A stretch of DNA of 20,878 nt from JBMNSK01 sp050945155 (GCA_050945155.1 JBMNSK010000023.1:1-20878); one strand, 5' to 3'; positions 1 through 8,328 are shown, counted from the first letter of the stretch. Made by a program: numbers and translations. Notes: generated from the letters alone by a model not told the origin.

Positions 1-37
1 ACCAGAGTTCTAAGCACATAAAAGATAGTCCATATGC

Positions 38-73
38 GAACCACCGTGGCCGCCACCACGGTGGTTCTTTTTT
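38..73 (+). terminator. Rho-independent terminator of a gene upstream of the window
   Basis: A perfect 12-bp stem (38-49 pairing with 56-67, arm GAACCACCGTGG) closes a 6-nt loop and is followed at once by six T residues (68-73). This is a textbook intrinsic terminator for plus-strand transcription. The gene it serves lies left of position 1; nothing coding is recognisable in 1-37. Confidence 0.9.
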
Positions 74-193
74 GGTCAAAATAAGGAGTGAAAAAGAATT
101 GCTCGCGTGCCTGAAGCACGAAATAAGGCGATATGAAATAATGGCAAGAGACTTTCATTAATCAGTACAAGGCTCGTTATTGATAGGAGCACC

Positions 194-679
194 ATGGCCT
201 CATACATCATCCGAGAAATCAAGAAGGAAGATGACCGGGATGTTGAAGACATTATTCGCAACTGTCTCATTGAGGTAGGTGGCGCAAAACCTGGAATGGC
301 CTGGGAAGATGACCTGAGCAGCTTTTCAACCCTGTATGGGAACAAACCGGGTTACCACTACTGGGTTGCTGAAGACGAAAACGGTTCCATCGTCGGAGGA
401 GCCGGTATTGCCCCTCTGCGTGATGCAGAGGGAGTCTGCGAACTCCAGCGCATGTACTTCAGCCCCCTTGCTCGCGGAACCGGCGTGGCTCATAAGATGC
501 TCGAAACGGTACTAACCTATGCGCGTGAGTTTTATGATCAGTGCTATCTAGAAACCATTGAATCTATGGTGGCGGCGCAGAAGATGTATACACACTACGG
601 ATTCCGCAAAATTGATAAGCCACTTGGAAACACCGGCCACTACAGCTGCAATCTGTTCTTCGTTAAAGACCTGAAATAA
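194..679 (+). CDS. GNAT family N-acetyltransferase
   Basis: This 161-residue protein has the length and layout of a single-domain GNAT acetyltransferase, which moves an acetyl group from acetyl-CoA to an amine. The hydrophobic strand LQRMYFSP (about 84-91) leads into the acetyl-CoA pyrophosphate-binding loop RGTGVA (94-99), and the C-terminal YGF near 135-137 is typical of the last conserved strand. The ATG at 194 follows an AGGAG box at short spacing. It stands alone, converging on metI with a 69-bp gap. The N-terminal half resembles small cytosolic GNATs of the kind annotated as phosphinothricin- or amino-acid-acetylating, but the substrate cannot be read from sequence. Confidence 0.85.
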   Translation: MASYIIREIKKEDDRDVEDIIRNCLIEVGGAKPGMAWEDDLSSFSTLYGNKPGYHYWVAEDENGSIVGGAGIAPLRDAEGVCELQRMYFSPLARGTGVAHKMLETVLTYAREFYDQCYLETIESMVAAQKMYTHYGFRKIDKPLGNTGHYSCNLFFVKDLK

Positions 680-748
680 GTACAGGAAAACGTATTGGTG
701 CCGTGCAGAAGCGAATGAGCTTTTGGTGGTTCCTAAGTTTCTTTATCC

Positions 749-1423
749 TTAGGCGCGCTTATCAATACGACGCGCGATATAAGATCCTAAGCTCTGGAAC
801 ACGGTAACGATAACGATACAGAGAATGACCGACGCAATCATAACGTCAGTTTCATAGCGCTGATAACCGTAACGAATAGCGATGTCGCCAAGACCGCCAG
901 CACCGACGGTACCAGCCATAGCGGAGTAGCCGAACAAGGTTACAAAGGTAATGGCTAAACCGCGGATGAGGGATGGCATGCTTTCACGCAGGTACACCTT
1001 CACCACAATCTGCCAAATACTCGCTCCGAAGCTTTGTGCAGCCTCAATAAGGCCGGAATCGACCTCAGCCAAGCTCTGCTCAACCATGCGAGCAGCAAAC
1101 GGAGCGGCAGTTACCGTCAGAGGCACCACAGCACCCGGAACACCAAGGGAGGTACCAACAACAAAACGGGTAAACGGAATGATGGCTACCAAAAGAATTA
1201 CAAACGGAATGGAACGTCCGATATTTACAATCCATCCGAGCACCGTATTCAGCGTGCGACGAGGTCTCAGTCCATCGGGAGCTGACGTAATAAGCAGTAC
1301 ACCAATGGGCACACCGATGATGTAGGCAAAAAAGGTAGCGGAAATGGTCATAACGATAGTATCCCAAGTTCCTTGGGCCAAGAGTTGACCGTAGGTGTCA
1401 AAGAAAACCTGAAGTCCTTCCAT
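749..1423 (-). CDS. metI: Methionine ABC transporter permease MetI
   Basis: This is the membrane subunit of a MetNI-type importer, 224 residues, the usual MetI length. About five hydrophobic segments are visible (near 22-46, 62-88, 95-115, 152-172 and 194-216). The cytoplasmic coupling (EAA) loop that docks on the ATPase is clear at about 127-147 (EAAQSFGASIWQIV). The family-typical GYSAMAGTVGAGGLGD stretch lies at 165-180. The gene follows metN by 13 bp with a GGGAG ribosome site in the gap, so the two are co-transcribed. No MetQ substrate-binding lipoprotein gene follows; the next gene is a convergent GNAT. Substrate is inferred from family: D/L-methionine. Confidence 0.93.
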   Translation of the reverse strand: MEGLQVFFDTYGQLLAQGTWDTIVMTISATFFAYIIGVPIGVLLITSAPDGLRPRRTLNTVLGWIVNIGRSIPFVILLVAIIPFTRFVVGTSLGVPGAVVPLTVTAAPFAARMVEQSLAEVDSGLIEAAQSFGASIWQIVVKVYLRESMPSLIRGLAITFVTLFGYSAMAGTVGAGGLGDIAIRYGYQRYETDVMIASVILCIVIVTVFQSLGSYIARRIDKRA

Positions 1424-1436
1424 CTCTTAGCTCCCT

Positions 1437-2285
1437 CTAAACCTGAGAACCGCGGACACGCGCGGCAATGCGGTCCTCGGCATAATCGGTGTTGTCGAAA
1501 GTTTCACGCACTTCTTCCCATGATGCGTCACGCAGCTCAGTGTTAAGGCTAAAGTCAAGCAGTTCTTTCATCATCTTGCTCTGAGGGTTGTTCATAACTT
1601 CCTCAGTAGAACCCTGCTCAACAATGCGGCCATCATCGATAACAGCCACCTTATTGCAGATGGACCGCGTAACCGCAAGCTGGTGTGTAATAACAACAAG
1701 GGTTACTCCCAGCTCTTTGTTGATGTGACGAAGCAGCGAGAGAATGGAGGCTGTGGTGCGTGAGTCAAGTGCACTTGTTGCCTCATCGCAAAGCATTACT
1801 TTCGGGTTATTGGCAAGTGCACGGGCAATAGCCACGCGCTGCTGTTGACCACCGGAAAGCTGGCTAGGATACCGACCCGAAAGATCGTCTAAATTAACCA
1901 ATTCCAAAAGCTCATGAGCACGGGCTTCACGAGACTCTTTTGATTCGTGACGCAGCTCGAGCGGAAACGTAACATTCTGCAACACACTGCGCTGAGCGAA
2001 AAGCGAGAAGTTCTGGAAAATCATGCCCATGCCTTCGCGCAGTTTGAGAAGGTCTTTGCCGGTAAACTTTGTAATATCCTGCCCGTCGAGGAGAATCTCT
2101 CCTGATGTGGGGCGCTCAAGAAGATTCAAGCAGCGTACAAACGTGGACTTACCCGCACCCGACACGCCAAGGATGCCAAAGATATCACCATCCTCGATGG
2201 TGAGGTTCACATCCTTAAGCGCCTCGTGAGCACTAATCTTCCCGCTCGCGGGGTAGGTCTTGTATAAATGCTTTACTTCAATCAT
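1437..2285 (-). CDS. metN: Methionine ABC transporter ATP-binding protein MetN, short form
   Basis: This is the ATPase that powers MetI, 282 residues from this start. It shows Walker A GVSGAGKST (40-48), signature LSGGQQQR (143-150), Walker B ending in CDEATSALD with catalytic E168, and switch H201. About 50 charged residues follow the nucleotide-binding domain. The roughly 100-residue C-terminal NIL/ACT-like domain that mediates methionine trans-inhibition in Escherichia coli MetN (343 aa) is not there. I chose the ATG at 2285 because the protein then begins MIEVKHLYKTY, as in the family, and because the likely promoter would leave only a few leader bases before an in-frame GTG at 2318. Neither start has a strong Shine-Dalgarno site. 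Confidence 0.92.
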   Translation of the reverse strand: MIEVKHLYKTYPASGKISAHEALKDVNLTIEDGDIFGILGVSGAGKSTFVRCLNLLERPTSGEILLDGQDITKFTGKDLLKLREGMGMIFQNFSLFAQRSVLQNVTFPLELRHESKESREARAHELLELVNLDDLSGRYPSQLSGGQQQRVAIARALANNPKVMLCDEATSALDSRTTASILSLLRHINKELGVTLVVITHQLAVTRSICNKVAVIDDGRIVEQGSTEEVMNNPQSKMMKELLDFSLNTELRDASWEEVRETFDNTDYAEDRIAARVRGSQV

Positions 2286-2332
2286 GTCTTCAGGATGAAA
2301 TAGGACCTTCTCTGGCACAAATCCGGCGTTCT

Positions 2333-2361
2333 ATTAAATCACGTTGAGCGCCCCAGGACAA
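2333..2361 (-). promoter_or_regulatory. Candidate sigma-70-type promoter of metNI
   Basis: On the minus strand, TTGTCC (-35, 2361-2356) and TTTAAT (-10, 2338-2333) are separated by exactly 17 bp, and TGA precedes the -10 as in extended -10 promoters. Transcription would start near 2326, about 40 nt before the chosen metN ATG. The 107-bp gap is too short for, and shows no sign of, an S-box or T-box riboswitch. Confidence 0.5.
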
Positions 2362-2425
2362 GCATTTTGTGGCAAGAAGCCATTTCGTTCAGCCCAAGGG
2401 AGGCTAGGTTAAAAAACAGCAATCT

Positions 2426-3406
2426 TTAGGACAGACAATCAGCTGATTCCTGGCTTTCTTCCGCCTTAAGTATTTTCTCCATCTTTGAACGTCTAAAGCC
2501 TGCAAAAATCGAACCAGCAATATTGTGCCAAACGCTAAAGATTGCACCTGGCAATGTCGCTAACGGATTCGCCGCAAAATTAGCCGTAGCCAAAGCAACG
2601 GAAAGGCCGCTGTTTTGCATACCAACCTCAATGGCGATGGCGGTGGTGTCAGCGTATGAGGTATGCGTGATGCGAGCAAGTCCCCAACCTAAGCCCATGC
2701 CGATACCGTTGTGAAGTATTACGACAGCCAAAACCAAGAGGCCACTTTCCAAAATCTTTGATTGATTCGTCGCTACGATGCCCGCCACAATCATCACGAT
2801 GGCAACAACCGAAATAAGCGGCAGCACATCTGTAGCACGTTCCACCGCATTATTGGCGATAGCACGAATAAATATACCTAAGAGCACGGGGACCAAAACC
2901 ACCTCAACCACGGATAAGACCATGGCCCAGAATGATACTTCGACCCAAGCACCAGCAAGCCAGTACACAAGAGCTGGCGTTACCAACGGAGCAATCAAGG
3001 TAGAAACAATGGTCATGCCAACAGAAAGCGGTACGTTACCCTTGGCAATATAGGTGATAACATTGCTTGCCGTGCCGCCGGGACAACAACCAACCAATAT
3101 CACTCCCAAGGCAATATCAGTCGGAAGGTTCATAACCGTTGCGAGTGCCCATGCCGCAAGTGGCATAACCGTATACTGAGCTAAACATCCCAGGAAAACT
3201 TTTTTTGGATGAACAAGAACTTCTTTAAAATCTTCTGCGCGAATAGTAAGACCCATACCAAACATTACGATGCCCAGAAAAATAGTGGTGTACTGAGTGG
3301 TCCAGGCAAAGATTGTCGGTTGAAAAAAGGCCCAAATAGTAACCAGAATTAAAAAAACAGCAATGTAACGAGACGCTATTGAACTTATCTTGCCCAAGGT
3401 ATGCAT
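2426..3406 (-). CDS. panS: Bile acid:sodium symporter family protein, probable PanS-type pantoate/ketopantoate transporter
   Basis: This is a 326-residue polytopic membrane protein of the BASS (bile acid:Na+ symporter/arsenite resistance-3) superfamily, with about nine to ten hydrophobic segments. Family marks are CCPGGTASN (107-115) and EVGMQNSGLS (260-269), the segment that contributes a sodium site in bacterial ASBT homologues. The ATG at 3406 was chosen over upstream in-frame starts because GGGAGGA sits just before it and the extra N-terminus would be read from inside panC. It lies 19 bp after panC in the same operon. In Salmonella, PanS of this superfamily imports ketopantoate and pantoate, so the neighbour suggests the same role here. 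That role is inference; BASS proteins carry varied organic acids. Confidence 0.75.
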   Translation of the reverse strand: MHTLGKISSIASRYIAVFLILVTIWAFFQPTIFAWTTQYTTIFLGIVMFGMGLTIRAEDFKEVLVHPKKVFLGCLAQYTVMPLAAWALATVMNLPTDIALGVILVGCCPGGTASNVITYIAKGNVPLSVGMTIVSTLIAPLVTPALVYWLAGAWVEVSFWAMVLSVVEVVLVPVLLGIFIRAIANNAVERATDVLPLISVVAIVMIVAGIVATNQSKILESGLLVLAVVILHNGIGMGLGWGLARITHTSYADTTAIAIEVGMQNSGLSVALATANFAANPLATLPGAIFSVWHNIAGSIFAGFRRSKMEKILKAEESQESADCLS

Positions 3407-3425
3407 TTTTTCCTCCCTATCACTT

Positions 3426-4274
3426 CTACCCTTGGTCGATTTCGTATGAGAAGTTATCAATAAGTCGCGTCTTGCCGATGAATACAGCAAGTGCCACCAA
3501 AACATCCCTATCGACGCGTTCTACCGGTTGCATGTCGAGTGCATCGACTACTTCTAGGTAGTCGATTCGAGCTAGCTCCTCTGCGTCTAGCACCGCACGC
3601 ATGGGGGCTAGGAGGTCATCCCTCGAAATACCATCGTGAATGACTTCCTTGCCTTTCTCGAGCGCATGGTACAGACACGGGGCTGCCTTTCGCTCTTCGG
3701 GACTTAGGTAAGCATTGCGTGAAGATTTGGCGAGGCCATCTGCTTCACGCACGGTAGGACATCCTATGACTTCGATATTGAAGTTTAGGTCCTTAACCAT
3801 TTTCTTAATAATAGCGAGCTGTTGCGCATCTTTTTGACCAAAGTAAGCACGGTCAGGCATGACGATGTTGAAAAACTTCGACACGACCGTGCACACCCCT
3901 CTGAAATGAATGGGGCGGCTTACGCCACAGAGCGTCGAAGAAAGCTTATTGATGCTGACAAAGGTTTCCTGGTCATCGTACATTTCTTCAACGGACGGAT
4001 GAAAAACAAGGTCGGCACCTTCAGCCTCGGCAACGCCCAAGTCGTGGTCAATGTCGCGCGGGTAGTCCGCTAAATCCTCATTTGGTCCGAACTGCGTAGG
4101 ATTAACGAAAACTGTAACAACAACCTTATCGTTTTCTTTCCGACAGTATCGGATTAGACTTGCATGTCCTTCATGAAGATAGCCCATGGTGGTAACAAGG
4201 CCTACTGAAGCGCCTTCCTTGCGCCATGCGGCCACCTGATTGCGTACTTCACTGATTGTTTCGACAACCTTCAT
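3426..4274 (-). CDS. panC: Pantothenate synthetase (pantoate--beta-alanine ligase) PanC
   Basis: PanC makes pantothenate from pantoate, beta-alanine and ATP through a pantoyl-adenylate, the last step before coenzyme A synthesis. The 282-residue protein is full length. It has the nucleotidyl-transferase HxGH-type motif TMGYLHEGH (29-37, with H34 and H37), FVNPTQFGPNEDL from 56, the HFRGVCTVVSKFFN region, YFGQKDAQQL, and the KSSRNAYLS loop. The ATG at 4274 follows AAAGG by 7 nt. It leads a two-gene operon with a BASS-type transporter. No panB, panE or panD is in the window, so the source of pantoate and beta-alanine is not shown here. Confidence 0.96.
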   Translation of the reverse strand: MKVVETISEVRNQVAAWRKEGASVGLVTTMGYLHEGHASLIRYCRKENDKVVVTVFVNPTQFGPNEDLADYPRDIDHDLGVAEAEGADLVFHPSVEEMYDDQETFVSINKLSSTLCGVSRPIHFRGVCTVVSKFFNIVMPDRAYFGQKDAQQLAIIKKMVKDLNFNIEVIGCPTVREADGLAKSSRNAYLSPEERKAAPCLYHALEKGKEVIHDGISRDDLLAPMRAVLDAEELARIDYLEVVDALDMQPVERVDRDVLVALAVFIGKTRLIDNFSYEIDQG

Positions 4275-4307
4275 GACATGCCTTTCTTACGTGGGGATTG
4301 GACTACC

Positions 4308-4331
4308 ACTATACACAACCCTTGCGCAAGG
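4308..4331 (-). promoter_or_regulatory. panC promoter -10 box with an overlapping palindrome (possible operator)
   Basis: On the minus strand a TATAGT -10 box (4313-4308) lies about 34 nt before the panC ATG. Six bases upstream is a perfect 12-bp palindrome, CCTTGCGCAAGG (4320-4331), covering the spacer and abutting where a -35 would be. No good -35 hexamer is visible at 16-18 bp. The arrangement fits a regulated promoter, but the regulator is unknown. Confidence 0.35.
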
Positions 4332-4378
4332 CATCCTATCATTTTGCCAGCGGGGCTTTTGGCGTTCAGCCGGTAAGA

Positions 4379-6367
4379 TTATTGTGATTTACCTGTATAT
4401 AGTCGGTAGTATCTACCCTTTTGTTGAATAAGCTCGTCATGTGTTCCGCGTTCGATAATGCGTCCATGGTCAACGACCATGATACAGTTGGCGTTATAAA
4501 CCGTTGAGAGCCTATGGGCAATAACGAAGGTGGTACGGTCGGCCATAAGTGCATCCATGCCTTGCTGGACCAGAGCTTCAGTACGCGTATCAATAGAAGA
4601 AGTTGCTTCATCAAGAATGAGGGCCGGCGGATTCGCCACACCAGCACGAGCAATAGCAAGAAGCTGCCGTTGTCCTTGGGAGAGGTTTGACCCATCACCG
4701 GTAAGAATAGTGTCATAACCATTTGGGAGACGGCGAATAAAGCCATCCGCGTTGGCAAGTTTTGCGGCTTCTATACATTCCTCATCGGTCGCATCAAGTC
4801 GTCCATAGCGGATATTGTCCATAACCGTGCCGGTAAAGAGGTGGGTGTCCTGTAGCACCATACCAAGGCTGCGTCGCAAATCCGCCTTACGAATCTTTCG
4901 AACATCAATACCGTCGTAGGTAATGCTTCCCTCTTGGACATCATAGAAGCGATTAATGAGGTTTGTGATAGTGGTTTTGCCTGCTCCCGTTGCTCCAACG
5001 AATGCAATCTTTTGACCGGGTTTCGCAAAAAGACTCACATCATGTAAGACTATTTTGTCATCGGTATAACCGAAGGTGACATCATGGAGTTCGACAGCTC
5101 CGCGAAGACGACGCAAATCAAAACTCCCATCTTCGTTCTCGTGCTTCCATGCCCAGGCGCCGGTACGCTCGTCACAAACTTCAAGGTTGTCATCTGGCAT
5201 TTCTTTTACGCGAACAAGGCGGACATCACCCTCATCGACTTCAGGTGCCTCGTCCATAAGTTTAAAAACACGTTCTGCGCCAGCAGCAGCCATAACGATA
5301 TTGTTAATCTGAACACTTACCTGACTTACCGGTTGTGTGAAGCTTCGGTTAAGAGCAAGAAATGCCACGAGTGTTCCAAGGGTTAACCCGGTAATGCCAC
5401 TTATCGCGACAAGAGATCCAACTATGGCGCAAAGCACGTAACTTAAGTTTCCGATATTTGCATTCACGGGCATCAAGATATTGCCAATCGAGTTCGCCCG
5501 GCACGCGCTCTCGCGCAAGCTCTCATTGATGACACGGAAGTCTTCGATATTGGCCTTTTCGTGGCAGAAAACCTTTACTACTTTTTGGCCCTTAATCATT
5601 TCTTCGATAAACCCGTTTACTTCACCGAGATCAGCCTGCTGGTCAACAAAGTAACCGCCGGCCTTACCCCCAAGTTTCGCGGTCGTGAAAAGCATCACAC
5701 CGACCATAAAGGTGGCAAGGATGGTAAGCGGGATATCTAAGATGCACATGGCAGTAAAGGTCAAAACAATAGAAATGAGTGCGTTAAATGTTTGTGGCAG
5801 CGCCTGGCTAATAAGCTGGCGCAGCGTGTCAATGTCGTTGGTGTACACCGACATAACATCGCCATGTGAATGCGTATCAAAAAACTTCAGCGGCAAACTT
5901 TCCATCTTGTCAAAAACTTCAATACGCAAACGGCGAAGCGTGCCTTGACTGATATTGACCATAATGCGGTTAAAGCCATATGCGCATAAGATACCGAACG
6001 CCAAGAATATGCTTAAGTTTTGAAGTGCTTGCGCAAGGGGGCCAAAGTCAGGGTTTTCCTGACCCAAGATGGGCAAGATATAACTGTCAATCAAGGTCTG
6101 AAGGAAAAGCACTGCCTGTACAATGGCAAGCGCCTGGACAACGATACAAATAAGAACAACAAGAAGTGAAAACTTATAGTTCTTAAAGATCATCTTCAAG
6201 ATACGTTTAATAGTTTTGCCCTGTTCAGACATGGAAAACTTCGCCCGACCCCGCATGCCCCCATGGGGACCACGACTAGGACCGCTCTGGGCGGGTTTAT
6301 ACCGTCTTTTCCGTTGCGAAGCTTCTTGTTGTTGAGGTGAAGCATTCTTTTTAGTGCGTTGATTCAA
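4379..6367 (-). CDS. Heterodimeric ABC exporter subunit with canonical Walker B (TM288-like)
   Basis: This type IV ABC exporter half-transporter has a six-helix membrane domain followed by an ATPase domain, 662 residues in all. Walker A is GATGAGKTT (458-466), the signature is the non-standard LSQGQ (562-566), Walker B ends ALILDE (582-587, E587 intact) and the switch histidine is H618. A basic Arg/Lys/Gln/Pro/Gly-rich cytosolic tail of about 45 residues precedes the first helix, and a roughly 40-residue insert joins the two domains, both common in this subfamily. I chose the TTG at 6365-6367 because a perfect AAGGAGG (6382-6376) lies 8 nt upstream; it overlaps the end of the partner gene by 17 nt. 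Longer in-frame starts read only partner-gene sequence. Substrate is unknown, likely hydrophobic compounds. Confidence 0.88.
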   Translation of the reverse strand: MNQRTKKNASPQQQEASQRKRRYKPAQSGPSRGPHGGMRGRAKFSMSEQGKTIKRILKMIFKNYKFSLLVVLICIVVQALAIVQAVLFLQTLIDSYILPILGQENPDFGPLAQALQNLSIFLAFGILCAYGFNRIMVNISQGTLRRLRIEVFDKMESLPLKFFDTHSHGDVMSVYTNDIDTLRQLISQALPQTFNALISIVLTFTAMCILDIPLTILATFMVGVMLFTTAKLGGKAGGYFVDQQADLGEVNGFIEEMIKGQKVVKVFCHEKANIEDFRVINESLRESACRANSIGNILMPVNANIGNLSYVLCAIVGSLVAISGITGLTLGTLVAFLALNRSFTQPVSQVSVQINNIVMAAAGAERVFKLMDEAPEVDEGDVRLVRVKEMPDDNLEVCDERTGAWAWKHENEDGSFDLRRLRGAVELHDVTFGYTDDKIVLHDVSLFAKPGQKIAFVGATGAGKTTITNLINRFYDVQEGSITYDGIDVRKIRKADLRRSLGMVLQDTHLFTGTVMDNIRYGRLDATDEECIEAAKLANADGFIRRLPNGYDTILTGDGSNLSQGQRQLLAIARAGVANPPALILDEATSSIDTRTEALVQQGMDALMADRTTFVIAHRLSTVYNANCIMVVDHGRIIERGTHDELIQQKGRYYRLYTGKSQ

Positions 6368-8171
6368 GCCTCTCGCCTCCTTCCGTAGTCGTCGGAAGGG
6401 GTTCTTCAAATGAACCGCCAGGAAGAGGTTGGTCGAAGTCGGCAACATTGTCCCTGGTTTGAACCTCATAAATTTCGCGGTAAATATCATTGGTCTTAAG
6501 AAGGTTTTCGTGTGTATCGAATCCCTGCATGCGACCATTGTGCAAAACAATAATGCGGTCTGCATCAGCAACGCTTGCAACACGCTGGGCAATAATAATC
6601 TTGGTGGTCTCTGGAATAGCGTTTCTGAGAGCTTTCCGAATATGGGCATCAGTCGTCGTGTCGACCGCGCTCGTTGAGTCATCCAGAATCAATACCTTAG
6701 GCTTTTTGAGCAGCGCTCGTGCAATGCAAAGACGTTGGCGCTGTCCGCCGGAAACATTTGATCCGCCCTGTTCAATCCATGTTTCATATCCTTGCGGGAA
6801 TCGCTCAATAAACTCATGCGCACAGGCCATTTCACAAGCTTTACGGCATTCTTCCTCACTTGCCTCCGGATTGCCCCACCGCAGGTTTTCTAAAATGGTG
6901 CCCGAAAAGAGCACGCTGTTTTGGAGAACAACCGCAACTTGGTCGCGAAGAACTTCGGTATCGTAGTCACGGACGTTATTGCCACCGACACGAATCTCGC
7001 CCGTGTTCACATCGTAGAGCCTGCTAATAAGGCTCACGAGTGTTGACTTACCGCTTCCGGTCGCGCCGATGATACCTATGGTTTCTCCGGAACGAATATG
7101 CAGGTTGATGTTATAGAGCGTGTCTTCGTTAGCATCTTCTCGGTACCGGAAACAGACATGGTTGAAATCAATGCTTCCATCAGGAACTTCAGTCAACGGC
7201 TCTTCGGGTTCTGCGATGGTAGGTTCTTCGTTCAGCACTTCAGCAATACGGTCAGCCGAAGCAACGCTCATGCTGATCATGACAAAGACCATGCTTAACA
7301 TCATGAGGCTCATCGTAATAGACATGACATAGGTGAAAAACGAAGTAAGAGCACCAGTAGTTAATTCACCAATGACAATAAACTGAGCGCCAAACCATGA
7401 AAGCGCGATGATGCATCCGAAGATAACAAACATCATGACCGGAGAGTTTAAGGCTAAAAGACCTTCAGCTTTCACAAAGAGTTTATACAAGTTTGTGGCC
7501 GCCTTATTAAACTTCGCTCGTTCATATGATTCACGAACAAAAGATTTCACCACACGAATGGCTGTAATGTTTTCCTGAGTGCTCGCGTTTAGCTCATCAT
7601 ATTTATTGAACACTTCTCTAAAGAGCCCCGAAACACGACCAATGATGAGAGACAAAGCAAGGGCAAGAACAAGAATGGCAACCAAAAAGACCATGCTGAG
7701 GCGAACGCTGAGATAAAAGCACATCACCATCGAGATGATAATCATGAGTGGAGCTCGTACAGCAATACGAATGAGCATCATGTAGGCATTCTGTAAGTTC
7801 GTAATGTCCACGGTCATGCGTGTGACCAGGCCACCCGTACTGAATTTATCGATATTTGAGAATGAAAAGGTTTGAACTTTTTCAAAGAGTGCCAATCGTA
7901 GGTTCGCACCAAACCCCGTTGCGGCAATTGCGCAAAAACGTCCCGCCAGAACGCCACTTAACAAGCTCAACATTGCCGCAACTACCATGAGAAAGCCGAA
8001 AAAATAAACCGCATTCATATCGCCGACTTGAATGCCGCGGTCAATGATAAGCGCCATGATGAATGGCATTAATACTTCCATCACGACTTCAAGGGCAGTG
8101 AAAAAAGGGGCAAGTAAACTCGCCTTTTTATATTCGCCTATGTGATTAAAGAGCGTACGGACGGTATCCAT
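6351..8171 (-). CDS. Heterodimeric ABC exporter subunit with degenerate ATPase site (TM287-like)
   Basis: This 606-residue half-transporter has six predicted membrane helices (about 15-300) and an ATPase domain. Walker A is GATGSGKST (369-377) and the signature VSGGQ (473-477) is intact. Walker B ends VLILDD (493-498), with Asp498 replacing the catalytic Glu, and the switch His is replaced by Gln529 (IAQR). These are the changes known in the degenerate subunit of heterodimeric exporters such as TM287/288, where that site pairs with the unusual signature of the partner, seen here as LSQGQ. It is first in the operon and translationally coupled to its partner by a 17-nt overlap. The ATG at 8171 has AAAGGG upstream. 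Drug or lipid export is possible; the substrate is not readable. Confidence 0.9.
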   Translation of the reverse strand: MDTVRTLFNHIGEYKKASLLAPFFTALEVVMEVLMPFIMALIIDRGIQVGDMNAVYFFGFLMVVAAMLSLLSGVLAGRFCAIAATGFGANLRLALFEKVQTFSFSNIDKFSTGGLVTRMTVDITNLQNAYMMLIRIAVRAPLMIIISMVMCFYLSVRLSMVFLVAILVLALALSLIIGRVSGLFREVFNKYDELNASTQENITAIRVVKSFVRESYERAKFNKAATNLYKLFVKAEGLLALNSPVMMFVIFGCIIALSWFGAQFIVIGELTTGALTSFFTYVMSITMSLMMLSMVFVMISMSVASADRIAEVLNEEPTIAEPEEPLTEVPDGSIDFNHVCFRYREDANEDTLYNINLHIRSGETIGIIGATGSGKSTLVSLISRLYDVNTGEIRVGGNNVRDYDTEVLRDQVAVVLQNSVLFSGTILENLRWGNPEASEEECRKACEMACAHEFIERFPQGYETWIEQGGSNVSGGQRQRLCIARALLKKPKVLILDDSTSAVDTTTDAHIRKALRNAIPETTKIIIAQRVASVADADRIIVLHNGRMQGFDTHENLLKTNDIYREIYEVQTRDNVADFDQPLPGGSFEEPLPTTTEGGERLESTH

Positions 8172-8246
8172 GAAACCCTTTCAACCCTGTACCCTGTTTA
8201 CAGCAATAAGTAATCTATGCTGAGATGTGCGCTGTCGTATTTCATA

Positions 8247-8276
8247 TTGCTCATGCAAACGTCTTCTTACTATAAG
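8247..8276 (+). promoter_or_regulatory. Candidate promoter for the second GNAT gene
   Basis: TTGCTC (8247-8252) and TATAAG (8271-8276) stand 18 bp apart in the 157-bp divergent gap between the ABC exporter operon and the GNAT gene. Start of transcription would be near 8283, giving a leader of about 46 nt that contains GGAGG at some distance from the ATG. The match is moderate and no equally good promoter was found on the opposite strand for the exporter. Confidence 0.35.
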
Positions 8277-8328
8277 AATAAAGTTTTATGCTAAACGGAG
8301 GCACTGAGGCAAGTAGAAAGTAAACAAG

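Noticed and set aside
1..4. ACCA at the very start could be the 3' end of a tRNA ahead of the terminator
   Set aside because: Four bases are not evidence of a tRNA; nothing else of the gene is in the window.
2319..2425. SAM (S-box) or T-box riboswitch before metN
   Set aside because: The gap is only 107 bp, the candidate promoter leaves a leader of about 40 nt, and no matching structure is present.
6368..6682. A 105-residue N-terminal extension of the second ABC exporter subunit
   Set aside because: It only reads the partner gene out of frame; the TTG at 6367 has a perfect ribosome site.
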